IMG/VR virus record: IMGVR_UViG_3300023242_001021
Coordinates: 1-37,291 of that record
From: a virus
DNA length: 37,291 nt
Reading direction: 5' to 3' (one strand)
Of the stretch, positions 25,898 to 35,324 are shown piece by piece. The stretch's first letter is position 1; each line of letters begins with the position of its first letter. The translations under genes and the position numbers were made by a program. Under the pieces are notes generated by a model. The model was given only the letters and a program-made list of their open reading frames with translations. It did no database searches and had not been told where the DNA came from.

Positions 25898-26935
25898 CTA
25901 ATTGTATTTAGTAAAGGGGGTAAAGATTTCTTTTAACCATATGTCTAAATTTCTAATCATACCCCCAAGTTTATCTTCATTATAAAACTGAATAAACATT
26001 TCGGGATAGAAATCAGGTAAGTCATTTTTAATTAAAGTGTCGATGTGTGCTTTACCCCTATCATCTATCATAGGATTACTTAGATCCATTACCTTGTAAT
26101 TAATCTCTATTCTACTTCTTTCTTGAAGTATACGTGAATATACAATATGTTCTTTAAATTTTCCGGCTGATATCTCAAATATATTTTCTAAAGTTAATTC
26201 TTGGGTTTTTAATTCCGGGAATTTTTTAAATAAACCTTTAGCTCCTAAACCCTTGATACCTTGGATATTATCGGATGAATCTCCTAATAATGTTTTCATT
26301 AAAATAAAATTTGAAGGTAAAAGCCCAAATTTCTCCTCTACCACCTTTGGAGTATAATATTCTTTTTCCATAGGTCGGTACACAATAATTTTATCCGTAA
26401 CTAACTGAAGGAAATCTTTATCAGAGGATACAATAAAGCAAGTAGAATTAAATTTTTCTACCAACTTTTCGGATAATACCGCTATGATATCATCTGCTTC
26501 TACTTTATCAAGTATAGTAGTTTTAACAGGTAATAGTTTTAGGTATTGAATAATCCTTACAATTTGATCGATTTTAGAATCATGTTCATCTTCTAGATTG
26601 TCAAATGCCTCCCAATTAGTAATACGTTGTAAATTTCTAGTTCCCTTATATTCAGAGATTAGATTTTTTCTACTCGAGGATGAACCCGCGCCATCAAACA
26701 CCACATACACAGATGTGGGGTTTGTTTGACGGATCATAGCTCCTAATGAACGAAAAAAACCACCTAGTCCCCCAACATGCACCCCATCGGGGTTAACCAT
26801 ATTCATCATAGCAAAATTTCTAAAAAATAGGTTTAACCCATCTAATATTAAAACTCTATCATGTCTTTTTAATTGAGGCTCTTCCCCTTGTTCCTGGATA
26901 TTATCCAGGAGACTAAATAATTCTTTGTTGTTCAT
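25898..26935 (-). CDS. rnh: 5'-3' exonuclease / flap nuclease (T4 RNase H-like)
   Basis: 345 residues, FEN/5' nuclease family. Acidic metal-site motifs: LILDGLNLFFRNF (28-40), VYVVFDGAGSSSSRKN, KVEADDIIAVL, FIVSSDKDFLQLV, then helix-hairpin-helix LLGDSSDNIQGIKGLGAKG (about 227-245). Removes RNA primers and flaps on the lagging strand. Start 4 bp from the uvsX stop, so coupled to it. PIN-domain overlap possible but the helical arch and H3TH layout favour this call. Confidence 0.9.
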   Translation of the reverse strand: MNNKELFSLLDNIQEQGEEPQLKRHDRVLILDGLNLFFRNFAMMNMVNPDGVHVGGLGGFFRSLGAMIRQTNPTSVYVVFDGAGSSSSRKNLISEYKGTRNLQRITNWEAFDNLEDEHDSKIDQIVRIIQYLKLLPVKTTILDKVEADDIIAVLSEKLVEKFNSTCFIVSSDKDFLQLVTDKIIVYRPMEKEYYTPKVVEEKFGLLPSNFILMKTLLGDSSDNIQGIKGLGAKGLFKKFPELKTQELTLENIFEISAGKFKEHIVYSRILQERSRIEINYKVMDLSNPMIDDRGKAHIDTLIKNDLPDFYPEMFIQFYNEDKLGGMIRNLDIWLKEIFTPFTKYN

Positions 26936-26938
26936 ATT

Positions 26939-28018
26939 TTATTCTGGTTCTACTTCAAAATGGGACATACCTTGGCTTTCATCTCCTTCTTCAACAACCT
27001 GGAAGTCATCTCCACCTAAAAATTTACTCCATTCTTGAGAATATTTGGCTTTATATGCTTTCAGTTCCTTCTCATCATCATTAATGAACCCATGAGGAGT
27101 CATAATAATTTTACCTCTAGTAGTTACACCGTTAACGTGGTTTTTATCAATTTGTAAATTAGTACGTTTAGCAAATTCAACCTGTTTCCCATCTTTAATT
27201 GCTTTGATTTTAGAGGTCCCGGCATTAGATATATTTCCAAATGTAACTACGAATGTTGCATCGTACCACATAGCCATACCCCCTTTATTCATCATCTTAG
27301 GTTGACCCATAGGTGATTCAGCTTTAGCAGTCCAGACTTTATTGATACAGCACAAAGTATTGGTATAAGGTGCTGATTCTTTACGAGACAATACAATACT
27401 TTGATTAACTGTATTACCAAATTGTGTTGACATTGCACCTGCATTCCATTCATTGTTATTTTTCAATTTTTCAACTGACATAGCACAAGGAATAGAACCA
27501 ATTGAGTCCCAAAAGAAACATAAATCATAAGGTAAATTACCTTTTTTCTGCTCATTTGTTAAATCCATAATAAAGGCAGCTACATCTTCTATAGTATGAA
27601 CTGTCTCTCTATCAACGTAGATAAAATTACCATCATAGTCAAGAACTTCACCTGTATCCTTATCTTTAATAATATTAACTTCTAGCCCCATTTGTGAAGC
27701 GTGTTCCCAATTCCATTTCATTTCCGTAATGATGAAGACGGGTAATACCCCCATTTTCTGTGCTGATACGGCTGCTTCAAGCAAAGCAGTTGTTTTACCA
27801 GTATCAGAATGTCCTCTAAGTAATGAAATGTGTCCCATAGGTATACCAGGTATTCCAGCGATTTCTTGAAAAGCAGGGGATAATGGTATCCATTTTTGAT
27901 CCTTAAATTTGATGTTTTTATCTAATCCCTTCTTGCTTTTAAATTTATTTAAATCAAATTTACTTTGTATTTCAGCGGACACTGCCGCTGAAAGGGATTT
28001 AGGTGGTCTTTTTGCCAT
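26939..28018 (-). CDS. uvsX: UvsX-like RecA recombinase
   Basis: 359 residues. Walker A GHSDTGKTT (69-77), Walker B-like YDLCFFWDSIGSIP, DNA-loop region FGNTVNQSIV, and an acidic C-terminus (GGDDFQVVEEGDESQG). Strand-exchange protein for recombination-dependent replication, working with the gp32-like protein encoded just upstream (4 bp). Typical T4-like arrangement. Confidence 0.93.
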   Translation of the reverse strand: MAKRPPKSLSAAVSAEIQSKFDLNKFKSKKGLDKNIKFKDQKWIPLSPAFQEIAGIPGIPMGHISLLRGHSDTGKTTALLEAAVSAQKMGVLPVFIITEMKWNWEHASQMGLEVNIIKDKDTGEVLDYDGNFIYVDRETVHTIEDVAAFIMDLTNEQKKGNLPYDLCFFWDSIGSIPCAMSVEKLKNNNEWNAGAMSTQFGNTVNQSIVLSRKESAPYTNTLCCINKVWTAKAESPMGQPKMMNKGGMAMWYDATFVVTFGNISNAGTSKIKAIKDGKQVEFAKRTNLQIDKNHVNGVTTRGKIIMTPHGFINDDEKELKAYKAKYSQEWSKFLGGDDFQVVEEGDESQGMSHFEVEPE

Positions 28019-28021
28019 ATA

Positions 28022-28858
28022 TTAAAAAGGTAGATCATCTGTTTCTAAAGTTGGATCTCCAAATAAAGTATCAAATTGGTTTCCTTTAGATTGTTTAACT
28101 CTTGGTGTTGATGTATTTAATGAAAAATCAGTTTTATTAGACTCAAACCCTACTGATGGTTCTGAGATTATATCACCTTCCCTGTTTGCGTCTTCGGGTG
28201 ATAACCATTTTTCAAGGGCAGATTTCATCTCTTCAAATGAATATTTCTTAAATAAATCTTCAGGGTTTGGTTGGTCTTTCATCCAAGTTTCAACTTCTTC
28301 TTTATTTTCACTTAATGGTGTTGATTTTAATCTAACACGAACCGATGATTTATTATAAGCGGTACCTGTAGATTCTGGTCCTACTGTCTCCACTGTTAAA
28401 TCTCTCCCATTTACAATGTCAGTATAATCTCCAATTTCATCATCCACCGCAAGGGCTAATAATTCTTCATATACTTGTTTTCCAAACTGCCACAATCTAG
28501 CACCTTTATCTTCTTCACCTCTAACTACTACAGGGATAAAAATACGGTTTTTAGGGTCTAATTTTTTAGCAAGTAAATAATTTTCCTTGTTATACTCTTC
28601 TCTAAGTTTTTGTGCAAACAATGCAATTGGGTCCTTCTCACCAAAATTTAAGGGTGAAACCATAACCTTATTAGTAATACCATAGTAGAATTTTAATTCC
28701 TTAAATGGGTTTTTAGGGTTAAAAACAGAGGGTACAATTCTAATTTGGTGCTTTCCTACTTTAGGTGACCAAAAAATGGTAGTGTAATCTGTTTTTAAAT
28801 TTGAGGTTTGTTTTTGTTGAAGACCTTCTAACTTCTTTTTCAATACTGATAAATCCAT
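28022..28858 (-). CDS. Single-stranded DNA-binding protein (T4 gp32-like)
   Basis: 278 residues. N-terminal helix MDLSVLKKKLEGLQQKQ (basic, LAST-like), then TTIFWSPKVGKHQIRIVPSV and NPFKELKFYYG matching the gp32 core style; C-terminus is acidic and ends ETDDLPF, the usual partner-interaction tail. The zinc-binding Cys cluster of T4 gp32 is absent. Coats ssDNA and recruits UvsX, helicase and polymerase. Preceded by its own promoter-like element. Confidence 0.85.
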   Translation of the reverse strand: MDLSVLKKKLEGLQQKQTSNLKTDYTTIFWSPKVGKHQIRIVPSVFNPKNPFKELKFYYGITNKVMVSPLNFGEKDPIALFAQKLREEYNKENYLLAKKLDPKNRIFIPVVVRGEEDKGARLWQFGKQVYEELLALAVDDEIGDYTDIVNGRDLTVETVGPESTGTAYNKSSVRVRLKSTPLSENKEEVETWMKDQPNPEDLFKKYSFEEMKSALEKWLSPEDANREGDIISEPSVGFESNKTDFSLNTSTPRVKQSKGNQFDTLFGDPTLETDDLPF

Positions 28859-28890
28859 AACTTTACTTTTATTTGATAACTGTTTGTAAT

Positions 28891-28925
28891 AATTAAATAT
28901 ATGAAACCCCTTCCGGGGTTCCTAA
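28891..28925 (-). promoter_or_regulatory. Hairpin plus promoter-like element upstream of the gp32-like gene
   Basis: Minus strand: hairpin AACCCC-GGAA-GGGGTT, then TCATATATTTAATTATTAC. Sits between the 112-aa gene's stop side and the ssb gene, so it can both end and start transcripts. Variant core TTTCATATATT. Confidence 0.6.
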
Positions 28926-28942
28926 TTTGTTTTGTTTTTTCT

Positions 28943-29281
28943 TTAGACGTTGTATGATATAGCATAAAGTGTTTTTCCTCCTACTTCCAAAGTGAAATTA
29001 TATGCATCACCAAAAATATCTTCTACTTTGCTTTTATCAAAAGAGAAATCTAAACCTGCTTCACCAAATCCTGCTATTGCATTGTCTAGTTCACCTTCAC
29101 TATCTCCACCTACTTCAATTTCCATCCCATTATACTCTTCTTTATCATCTTCATCAAATCGAAGCTCTTGGGCTAACTTACCTATAAATTCTGCTTTATT
29201 TTGTTTAAGGAAGGAAAGGATGTTATCTTCTCTAATTTCTCCTTCTGCTAAGTATTTTCTAAATGTGTTTAATTCTTTCAT
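28943..29281 (-). CDS. Acidic hypothetical phage protein, 112 aa
   Basis: Starts MKELNTFRKYLAEGEIREDN; NTFRKYLAEGE-type starts recur in small proteins of some marine T4-like phages. Very acidic (EYNGMEIEVGGDSEGELDN). Overlaps the 158-aa gene by one base. No domain function recognised; a scaffold-type or regulatory role is a guess. Confidence 0.6.
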   Translation of the reverse strand: MKELNTFRKYLAEGEIREDNILSFLKQNKAEFIGKLAQELRFDEDDKEEYNGMEIEVGGDSEGELDNAIAGFGEAGLDFSFDKSKVEDIFGDAYNFTLEVGGKTLYAISYNV

Positions 29282-29757
29282 TATAACTCTATTATTTTAT
29301 GTATTTTAGTATTCAATTGTGCCAACTCGTTGTTTTGAGTAAGTAATATACAATTTTTATAGTGTTTCCACTCAATTCTATATCTAGGATCTACCACACC
29401 ACCATTCAAACTCTTAATCAATTGATTTAAAGCATTAATAGTATATAAGGTATTAGAATCCTTTTTCCTATGCACTAGAATAGTATTATCTGGGATGGTA
29501 TTAACATTCCCTTGATCTACATTGTATGTAACTACATATTCGTCTTTATCTTCAATGGCAAGTACAAATATCTTATTGTACATTATGTCATATTTAGATT
29601 TTATATCTTCTATTAACTTATCTAATTCCTCGGTATTAGTAAAAGTTGCAAATAATTTATTGTTCAAATCACCAACATTTTTCAATTCGGTTATAATATC
29701 ATAACTCGAATTATACATATATGGGGATTTATCTAAAGTTGTAACTGCTTCCTTCAT
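29281..29757 (-). CDS. Conserved hypothetical T4-like protein, 158 aa
   Basis: Recognisable by TILVHRKKDSNTLYTINALN, then LIKSLNGGVVDPRYRIEW and LLTQNNELAQLNTKIHKII. I recall this pattern in uncharacterised proteins of cyanophages and other T4-like phages. Single alpha/beta domain with the N-terminal helix LDKLIEDIKSKYDIMYNKI. Function unknown. A promoter-like element lies 25 bp upstream. Confidence 0.7.
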   Translation of the reverse strand: MKEAVTTLDKSPYMYNSSYDIITELKNVGDLNNKLFATFTNTEELDKLIEDIKSKYDIMYNKIFVLAIEDKDEYVVTYNVDQGNVNTIPDNTILVHRKKDSNTLYTINALNQLIKSLNGGVVDPRYRIEWKHYKNCILLTQNNELAQLNTKIHKIIEL

Positions 29758-29780
29758 TTTCCTTTACTTTTAATTTATAA

Positions 29781-29822
29781 TTTATATGTAAATATACAAC
29801 CCTTACTTAGACCCACCTAATA
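29781..29822 (-). promoter_or_regulatory. Repeated intergenic element upstream of the 158-aa gene
   Basis: Minus strand TTAGGTGGGTCTAAGTAAG, then GGTTGTATATTTACATATAA. The 5' part also encodes the C-terminus of the 54-aa ORF. Confidence 0.5.
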
Positions 29823-29967
29823 TTTTTATATGGGGTTTCAATTCGTCTTCTATATAATTTTTAACTAATATATTATACTCCCCATTAATTGGAGAATTAA
29901 AATTATTTTTCTTACTCCAATTTTCTAAAGCAGGAATAAAGTGTAAATTTCTTGTATTTCCCCACAT
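29803..29967 (-). CDS. Small hypothetical ORF, 54 aa, possibly frameshifted
   Basis: ATG at 29967, TAA at 29803-29805. MWGNTRNLHFIPALENWSKK ... ends HIKILGGSK. In another frame just upstream, MKKCSKCGEIQ begins a zinc-ribbon-like start that runs out of frame. The two may be parts of one broken gene. Low confidence that either is translated. Confidence 0.35.
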   Translation of the reverse strand: MWGNTRNLHFIPALENWSKKNNFNSPINGEYNILVKNYIEDELKPHIKILGGSK

Positions 29968-30006
29968 TTAGAACATTTCTTCATTTTATTATACACATTA
30001 GAAAAA

Positions 30007-31299
30007 CTAGGGGGAGACCAGAGAATGGTAATTTTCTCCTTCCTTATAATTTAATTCAAACCCATAATTCGTATATATGTTCTTAATTATATTTAGGACA
30101 ACACCCATTTCACTATCCCTTATGTCTAAAAGTATTGAATCATATACATATAAAATTAGTTTTGAATCAAAACCCCTTAACTTACTAAGCACCTCCCATA
30201 AAATTGTTACTTGCATAGAAGATTCAAGACATTGTAATAAATAATTTAAAATTTTCCCAGGGTTCATATTAACATGATTGATTTTAGATAAAATATAACC
30301 AGATATGGGACATACTATATATCCTTGCTTATTATATTCATCCCATAAATTTTTTTTATATAATGATATTTTTTGGAAAAATTCTAAATCTTTATATTCT
30401 TCTAAAGTACTACTATTTATTTGTTTTAGAGTTAATATTTTTGCCTCTTTCCTCCCTAAGCCGTAAATTTCCCCTAAGTATTCATATATACCCCCAGAGG
30501 GTATTTTATAATCTATAAGTTTAGATAAAATAACCACATGCATACTTTTAACATCGAGTTCCACAAACCTGTTATTACGTGGTATAAAACTTTTTCTGCA
30601 TCCATTTTCTTTATTAAGTGCGGCATAATTTACGTTTTTAAATTTATTTGAGGGTCTTGTTGTTGTTGTTTTTAAGTTATATTGAGTGTAGACGTATTCC
30701 TCACCTGATAGGGGGTGGAAATATTCTTCGAAGGTTGGTACATGTACTTTAATTCCACTTCGCTCGATTGCGTTGAATACCATTGATACTTTATTATTAA
30801 AGAATTCATTGTATTTTGTTTTACATTGGTTTATAGTTGTTTTTAAATCTCTGAATATCGTTTCACATAATTCATAATGTTTAACAACCGGGATAATTTG
30901 GTTTATATTTGGGTTATCACCATGTTGTCTATAATATAATTCATGTGTTTGTGTTGTAGGTCGTATATACGTAGTGGGGGGTGGTGTGGTGTTCCAAAGT
31001 GTTTTTAGAGGAAAATAATGTAATATTTCCTTTTTATCTCTACAATATAGAACTTCAAAGTTTTTTAGTATGTCAAATATGTCTGTTTCATACGTGTTTA
31101 ATTCGTTTAAAGTTTCACTATGGTTGACCCCTAACATAAACCCCTTGCTTGATTCATTTGGTCTAATATACACTAAAGATATGTGGTTTTGTGTTGGGTG
31201 TATATTATCATTGTATGGTATTACTTCTATGAATGCCTCCTTATAACCACTATTGTGGAAACACCTTAATTGCTCTTCTGTTTCTATTAACCAATACAT
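30007..31299 (-). CDS. Divergent short family-A DNA polymerase-like protein
   Basis: 430 residues, about half the length of Pol I. Palm/finger signatures in order: TTTTRPSNKF (211-220, like TxTGRLS), motif A-like VELDVKSMHVVIL (247-258, Asp249), motif B-like GLGRKEAKILTL (280-291, Arg283, Lys287), the NYLLQCLESSMQV helix (352-364, like NxxIQGSAAD) and motif C-like LYVYDSILLD (383-392, Asp387). Together these give a family-A polymerase core without a recognisable 3'-5' exonuclease. The N-terminal 170 residues are unassigned. Could be the replicative enzyme of this phage or a repair polymerase; T4 uses a family-B enzyme instead. Confidence 0.7.
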   Translation of the reverse strand: MYWLIETEEQLRCFHNSGYKEAFIEVIPYNDNIHPTQNHISLVYIRPNESSKGFMLGVNHSETLNELNTYETDIFDILKNFEVLYCRDKKEILHYFPLKTLWNTTPPPTTYIRPTTQTHELYYRQHGDNPNINQIIPVVKHYELCETIFRDLKTTINQCKTKYNEFFNNKVSMVFNAIERSGIKVHVPTFEEYFHPLSGEEYVYTQYNLKTTTTRPSNKFKNVNYAALNKENGCRKSFIPRNNRFVELDVKSMHVVILSKLIDYKIPSGGIYEYLGEIYGLGRKEAKILTLKQINSSTLEEYKDLEFFQKISLYKKNLWDEYNKQGYIVCPISGYILSKINHVNMNPGKILNYLLQCLESSMQVTILWEVLSKLRGFDSKLILYVYDSILLDIRDSEMGVVLNIIKNIYTNYGFELNYKEGENYHSLVSP

Positions 31300-31327
31300 T
31301 TATAACCTTTTGTTGGTAATGTAATAA

Positions 31328-31392
31328 GGCTCCCTATGGGAGCCTAGTTATTTGTTGTTTGTTATTTGTTATTTGGTATAAATATATGAAAG
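31328..31392 (-). promoter_or_regulatory. Promoter-like element and hairpin upstream of the polymerase-like gene
   Basis: Minus strand: CTTTCATATATTTATACC (31376-31392), low-complexity AACAAATA repeats, then hairpin AGGCTCCC-ATA-GGGAGCCT (31328-31346), 30 nt before ATG. Here the hairpin follows the core, so it would be in the mRNA leader. Confidence 0.5.
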
Positions 31393-31411
31393 TAAATTAA
31401 GATATCAACAT

Positions 31412-32023
31412 TTATTTGCAGAATTGGTCGTATCTTTCTTTAAAGTAAGATGTAAAACCTCTTAACCTATTATCTCTTTGGGATTTTTCAACAATATTTT
31501 TATTTGTATTATACACTTGATTTCTATCTCCGGTTATGTCCCAGGGTAATGTAATTGGTTCATATAATTGATATGCTACCATTTCATCTCTATTTACATA
31601 TTTTTGATATTGTTCTTTGTTTACCTCTATGAATTTAGGTTCGTTTGTTTTACTTAAAAAATATCTTTGAAATTCACCTAATTTATAATCGGATTCTGTT
31701 GGTTGAGGATAGATTCTGATGGGTTGAGATGGTGTAACGGTATTTGGGAGGGGGGTGTTTAAATAATCCCAAGTCCATATTGTTGTTTTTGTTTTAGAAA
31801 TTAGGGAAAGATTGGCAAGGCCTAAACTTTGATCATTTATAATTTTTGATTCTAGTTCTATTAAAAGTCTTACAGGTTGGTCTTGTGGGTTTTTACCCGT
31901 ATAATAGGCACCAGTAGATGTTGAAAAATAAGAACCAATATATTCTTCTCCTGTGGCTTCAATTATAAATTCTTCACCAGATGTAGATAAATTTGTTTTT
32001 ATTTGTGATTTTGGGAAATACAT
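31412..32023 (-). CDS. Probable virion/baseplate protein, 203 aa
   Basis: Starts MYFPKSQIKTNLSTSGEEFI; beta-rich with Tyr/Thr-rich turns (GSYFSTSTGAYYTGKNP). No named family. Last gene of the structural operon, 10 bp after the 1096-aa tail gene, so a baseplate or tail role is inferred from context. Confidence 0.65.
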   Translation of the reverse strand: MYFPKSQIKTNLSTSGEEFIIEATGEEYIGSYFSTSTGAYYTGKNPQDQPVRLLIELESKIINDQSLGLANLSLISKTKTTIWTWDYLNTPLPNTVTPSQPIRIYPQPTESDYKLGEFQRYFLSKTNEPKFIEVNKEQYQKYVNRDEMVAYQLYEPITLPWDITGDRNQVYNTNKNIVEKSQRDNRLRGFTSYFKERYDQFCK

Positions 32024-32033
32024 AAATTAAGTA

Positions 32034-35000
32034 TTAAAAAAGGTTGTTGAAAATTGATGTTGCTGCTAAAATATTAGATTGAGTATCACTTACACTACTG
32101 ATTTGGTACTCCCAATGCCAAGCTTCCCAACTTTCATCTCTTGTTTTTGGATTTAGACGTTTAAAACCAAATTTTATTGCGTTTTTTGCTAACCATTTGT
32201 ATTGGGGGTCTTGTGGTTTTATTGCGGAAAAAGAGAGAGTTGCAAAATCTACAGCTACACCAAAACCATGATTTGATGATCCTGGGGATGCTGCTGCACC
32301 TTTTCCAGATATTGGTTGGCATTTTGCACCTCTTGCTGGTAGATTTGAGCAATTTTGTTTAAAGACTCTTTCTTGATCATCATACGTCCTATAAGCACTG
32401 TTGATTTTAAATTGAATGTTATCTTTTTTAGCTTGTTCTAATAACTTATCTAAGGCTAAAGATGCTTCGGTGAATAAACGGATTCTCTTTTCATCACTTT
32501 GAATATATCCTTTATATTCAAATTCATTATTAATAGTACGTAATTTATTATTTGGGATTTCTCCGTTTGTATATGTAGTTCCTAATATTTGTTTAGTTGT
32601 TCCTCCTCTATTCCCACTAAAATCTGTTACTATGACTTCAGGAAGATCTCCACTAACATTTGTAACACTTGATATGCCATTAGAAGTATTATCTTTTAAA
32701 TTAGACGTAGAAATTGTTCCTAATACGGTATCCCAATTATTGCCAGATATTCTATGGTTTATTTTGGTAACTAAAAAATCAAGAGCTTCCCCATAGTTAG
32801 GAGGTAAAAATCTAGTATCTATATTTAATTTATTATATATCTTTACACCCGAAAGTCCTTCCAAAGTAAGATCAAAAGATACAGGGATAAACCCTATGTT
32901 GCCTGAGGCTTCTTGGGTTTCTTTAAATTGGTTTTGGGATAAAGTATCTATATAAGATTTAAAGGTGGATTTACCCCTATTTATTAAATCATCATCAATA
33001 AATAATTTATTATATTTTTTTGATATGTTAAATTCTTTTTTTGCAGTTCCATTACTAAAAGTATAAGGGAAATTTGCACCGAATATATCATGTAAACAAC
33101 CTGCATATGTATTTTGTGTTATTCTTTCTATTTCATTTTCCTCATATGTTTTAGCATCTAATTCTATTTTTTTCTTAGTAGTATCTTGTACAAATTTTCT
33201 AGCAACATCTTCTTTAGTACCTAATTGATCTTTATAACCAATCCACTTACGACCACTTGTAGTAGGGTAACTGGATGAATAAGGTAAAATCCATTTAGCA
33301 TTACTTGAGTCACTCTCAAGGGTTGCTAAGGCATAATTATATGCATCCTTTTTATATTGAATTAAATCTGTACCGGTAGATGTTTTATCTTTAGAAGAGA
33401 GGAATGGTATGGGGTCTTTATATTGGAGTTGAAATCTATCTTTTAAACCTATATTCCATTTAGAAAAAGCAGTAGCATCAGAATTTTTAGTTGATTTACC
33501 ATCGGCTGTAGCCCCAATAGAAATCATACTAGCCATAGAGTTGTCTATTTTTGTTTGAAATTTTATATCTTTTAAAAAGTTGGATTTTCCACCATTATAA
33601 CCAAAAACTTCTATTTTTGGATTTGTCTTTGGTGATGGTGGGGATTTTTGGATAAATTTACTTAACCCCGGGATTGGGTTTTGGTCTATAATAACTAAAG
33701 TTTTATCATCTTTAATTACAGGTTCTAAATTGTTAAATCCTCCTAAAGATTGATTTAAACCATTACATATGGATTCAACTAAAGTATAAAGACTTAAGTT
33801 TCCATTTTCATCTACATTATCTTTTAAAATTTTTAGAAGAAAATTAACATTTAAATACACATTCATTAATTTGCCGGCAGTAAAACCATCTTTTTCTACC
33901 ATAAACTTTTGGGGTAAACCTACATTGATTTTACTAAAGGGTGATTTATCTTTTAAATTTTGATAAGAATCTAAAAAGTTTTTCCCCCACTTCATTGTAA
34001 ATAAACACACTTTGGGGTCAAATGGAAGTTGATTAAAATATGTTTTTATATAATTATCTTCAGGTGATGTTTCTATGGATATAATACTTTCATTTTCTGA
34101 AGCTTTAGGGATTACTAGGTCTGTTAGATTATCTAAAAAGAGTCCAAGTCTTATAAAATAATTGAATTCTCCTTTAGGTAAAGGTTTACCATATACTGCT
34201 TCAGTTACACCTGGGATATCTTTATATGAAATTAGAGGGGAATCTTTAGTATTTTTATCATGATTAATTATTTTTTTATTAAGATATCGACTTACTACGT
34301 CATTACCCATAGAAAGATAATTTAAAGATTCCTCATCAAAACCTTTAGCTTTTAATTTAGTTTGATTTAAGGTTAATTCCTCTTTACCTGCTATTGGGGC
34401 ACTAGTGTTAACCTTTAAAGATTCTACTACATCTCCAACTGTAATTAAGTTTATTGTTATATCATAACTACCATCGGGATTAAAATTCCATGTAAAGTTA
34501 TTTACTTTACCGAAAAACCCATCATAATTACCATGATATATATCGCTTCTATATCTTTCTATAGCTTGAATCATTTTAGAAGGGGTATAAGTTTCGTTTT
34601 TAAACCATAAATCTTCTATAATGGTATTTCCTGTCTCTTCTATAGTAAAGGTACCATCTTGTTTTATTTCCTTAATATATTTATCCCATCCCCATTCTAA
34701 CATCATAGTGTAACCTAATCTTAAGTAAAGCATTTCTATAATAGAAAATTGGTATCTATTGAATGCTTTTAAAGTTACAGTTGCTTTACGAATTGAGCCT
34801 CTATTTACACAATCTATAGATACATCTATTATACCTGGGGTGGGTTGTAGGCCCATTTCTGTACCTCCAAAACCGTAAGAAGAATCTACATCTAACCAAG
34901 ATTGTTGGGAGGTTTGTATACCCCTTCTAAAAGTATAATCAGAAAAATCTTGAGTTCCTTTTTTAAAGTTAAGATTAGATAAAGTATTAAATAATACAAA

Positions 35001-35324
35001 GTTTTTAGCTAAACCCTGACCATTATATTTAATATAACCAATTTTTGAAGACGGATCACCTAAATCTTTAGATATAGAAGTTAATCTAGATATTCCCGTA
35101 CTTTTTTCAGGTAGATTTTTCCCATCAATTTTATCAACTAAAGCTACACCTGAAGCCATTTTGACCCAAGCATTTCTATTATTTAAATAAGTTAATAGTG
35201 TTGTGTTGTTTGTTCTATTTATAGAAGATCCTACACTCCCCGCACCATTTAATTTTTGTCTTATATCTATTTGATCAAAAACGTATTGTTTAAATTCTTC
35301 ACCTAGGATATTCCCTTGTTCCAT
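32034..35324 (-). CDS. Large baseplate/tail protein with C-terminal M15-type peptidase
   Basis: 1096 residues. The N-terminal ~850 residues are beta-rich and contain TMMLEWGWDKYI (about 199-210), a signature I associate with baseplate hub proteins of T4-like phages. The C-terminal 150 residues form a zinc D-Ala-D-Ala carboxypeptidase/endopeptidase (M15, VanY type): INSAYRTYDDQERVF, GSSNHGFGVAVDFATL (His and Asp ligands) and EAWHWEYQ (His ligand). Would cleave the stem peptide of the cell wall during DNA injection. Two bp separate it from the gp53-like gene. Confidence 0.85.
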   Translation of the reverse strand: MEQGNILGEEFKQYVFDQIDIRQKLNGAGSVGSSINRTNNTTLLTYLNNRNAWVKMASGVALVDKIDGKNLPEKSTGISRLTSISKDLGDPSSKIGYIKYNGQGLAKNFVLFNTLSNLNFKKGTQDFSDYTFRRGIQTSQQSWLDVDSSYGFGGTEMGLQPTPGIIDVSIDCVNRGSIRKATVTLKAFNRYQFSIIEMLYLRLGYTMMLEWGWDKYIKEIKQDGTFTIEETGNTIIEDLWFKNETYTPSKMIQAIERYRSDIYHGNYDGFFGKVNNFTWNFNPDGSYDITINLITVGDVVESLKVNTSAPIAGKEELTLNQTKLKAKGFDEESLNYLSMGNDVVSRYLNKKIINHDKNTKDSPLISYKDIPGVTEAVYGKPLPKGEFNYFIRLGLFLDNLTDLVIPKASENESIISIETSPEDNYIKTYFNQLPFDPKVCLFTMKWGKNFLDSYQNLKDKSPFSKINVGLPQKFMVEKDGFTAGKLMNVYLNVNFLLKILKDNVDENGNLSLYTLVESICNGLNQSLGGFNNLEPVIKDDKTLVIIDQNPIPGLSKFIQKSPPSPKTNPKIEVFGYNGGKSNFLKDIKFQTKIDNSMASMISIGATADGKSTKNSDATAFSKWNIGLKDRFQLQYKDPIPFLSSKDKTSTGTDLIQYKKDAYNYALATLESDSSNAKWILPYSSSYPTTSGRKWIGYKDQLGTKEDVARKFVQDTTKKKIELDAKTYEENEIERITQNTYAGCLHDIFGANFPYTFSNGTAKKEFNISKKYNKLFIDDDLINRGKSTFKSYIDTLSQNQFKETQEASGNIGFIPVSFDLTLEGLSGVKIYNKLNIDTRFLPPNYGEALDFLVTKINHRISGNNWDTVLGTISTSNLKDNTSNGISSVTNVSGDLPEVIVTDFSGNRGGTTKQILGTTYTNGEIPNNKLRTINNEFEYKGYIQSDEKRIRLFTEASLALDKLLEQAKKDNIQFKINSAYRTYDDQERVFKQNCSNLPARGAKCQPISGKGAAASPGSSNHGFGVAVDFATLSFSAIKPQDPQYKWLAKNAIKFGFKRLNPKTRDESWEAWHWEYQISSVSDTQSNILAATSIFNNLF

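Noticed and set aside
1513-31392. CRISPR array formed by the recurrent intergenic element
   Set aside because: Copies are kilobases apart, each beside a gene start, with no regular spacers.
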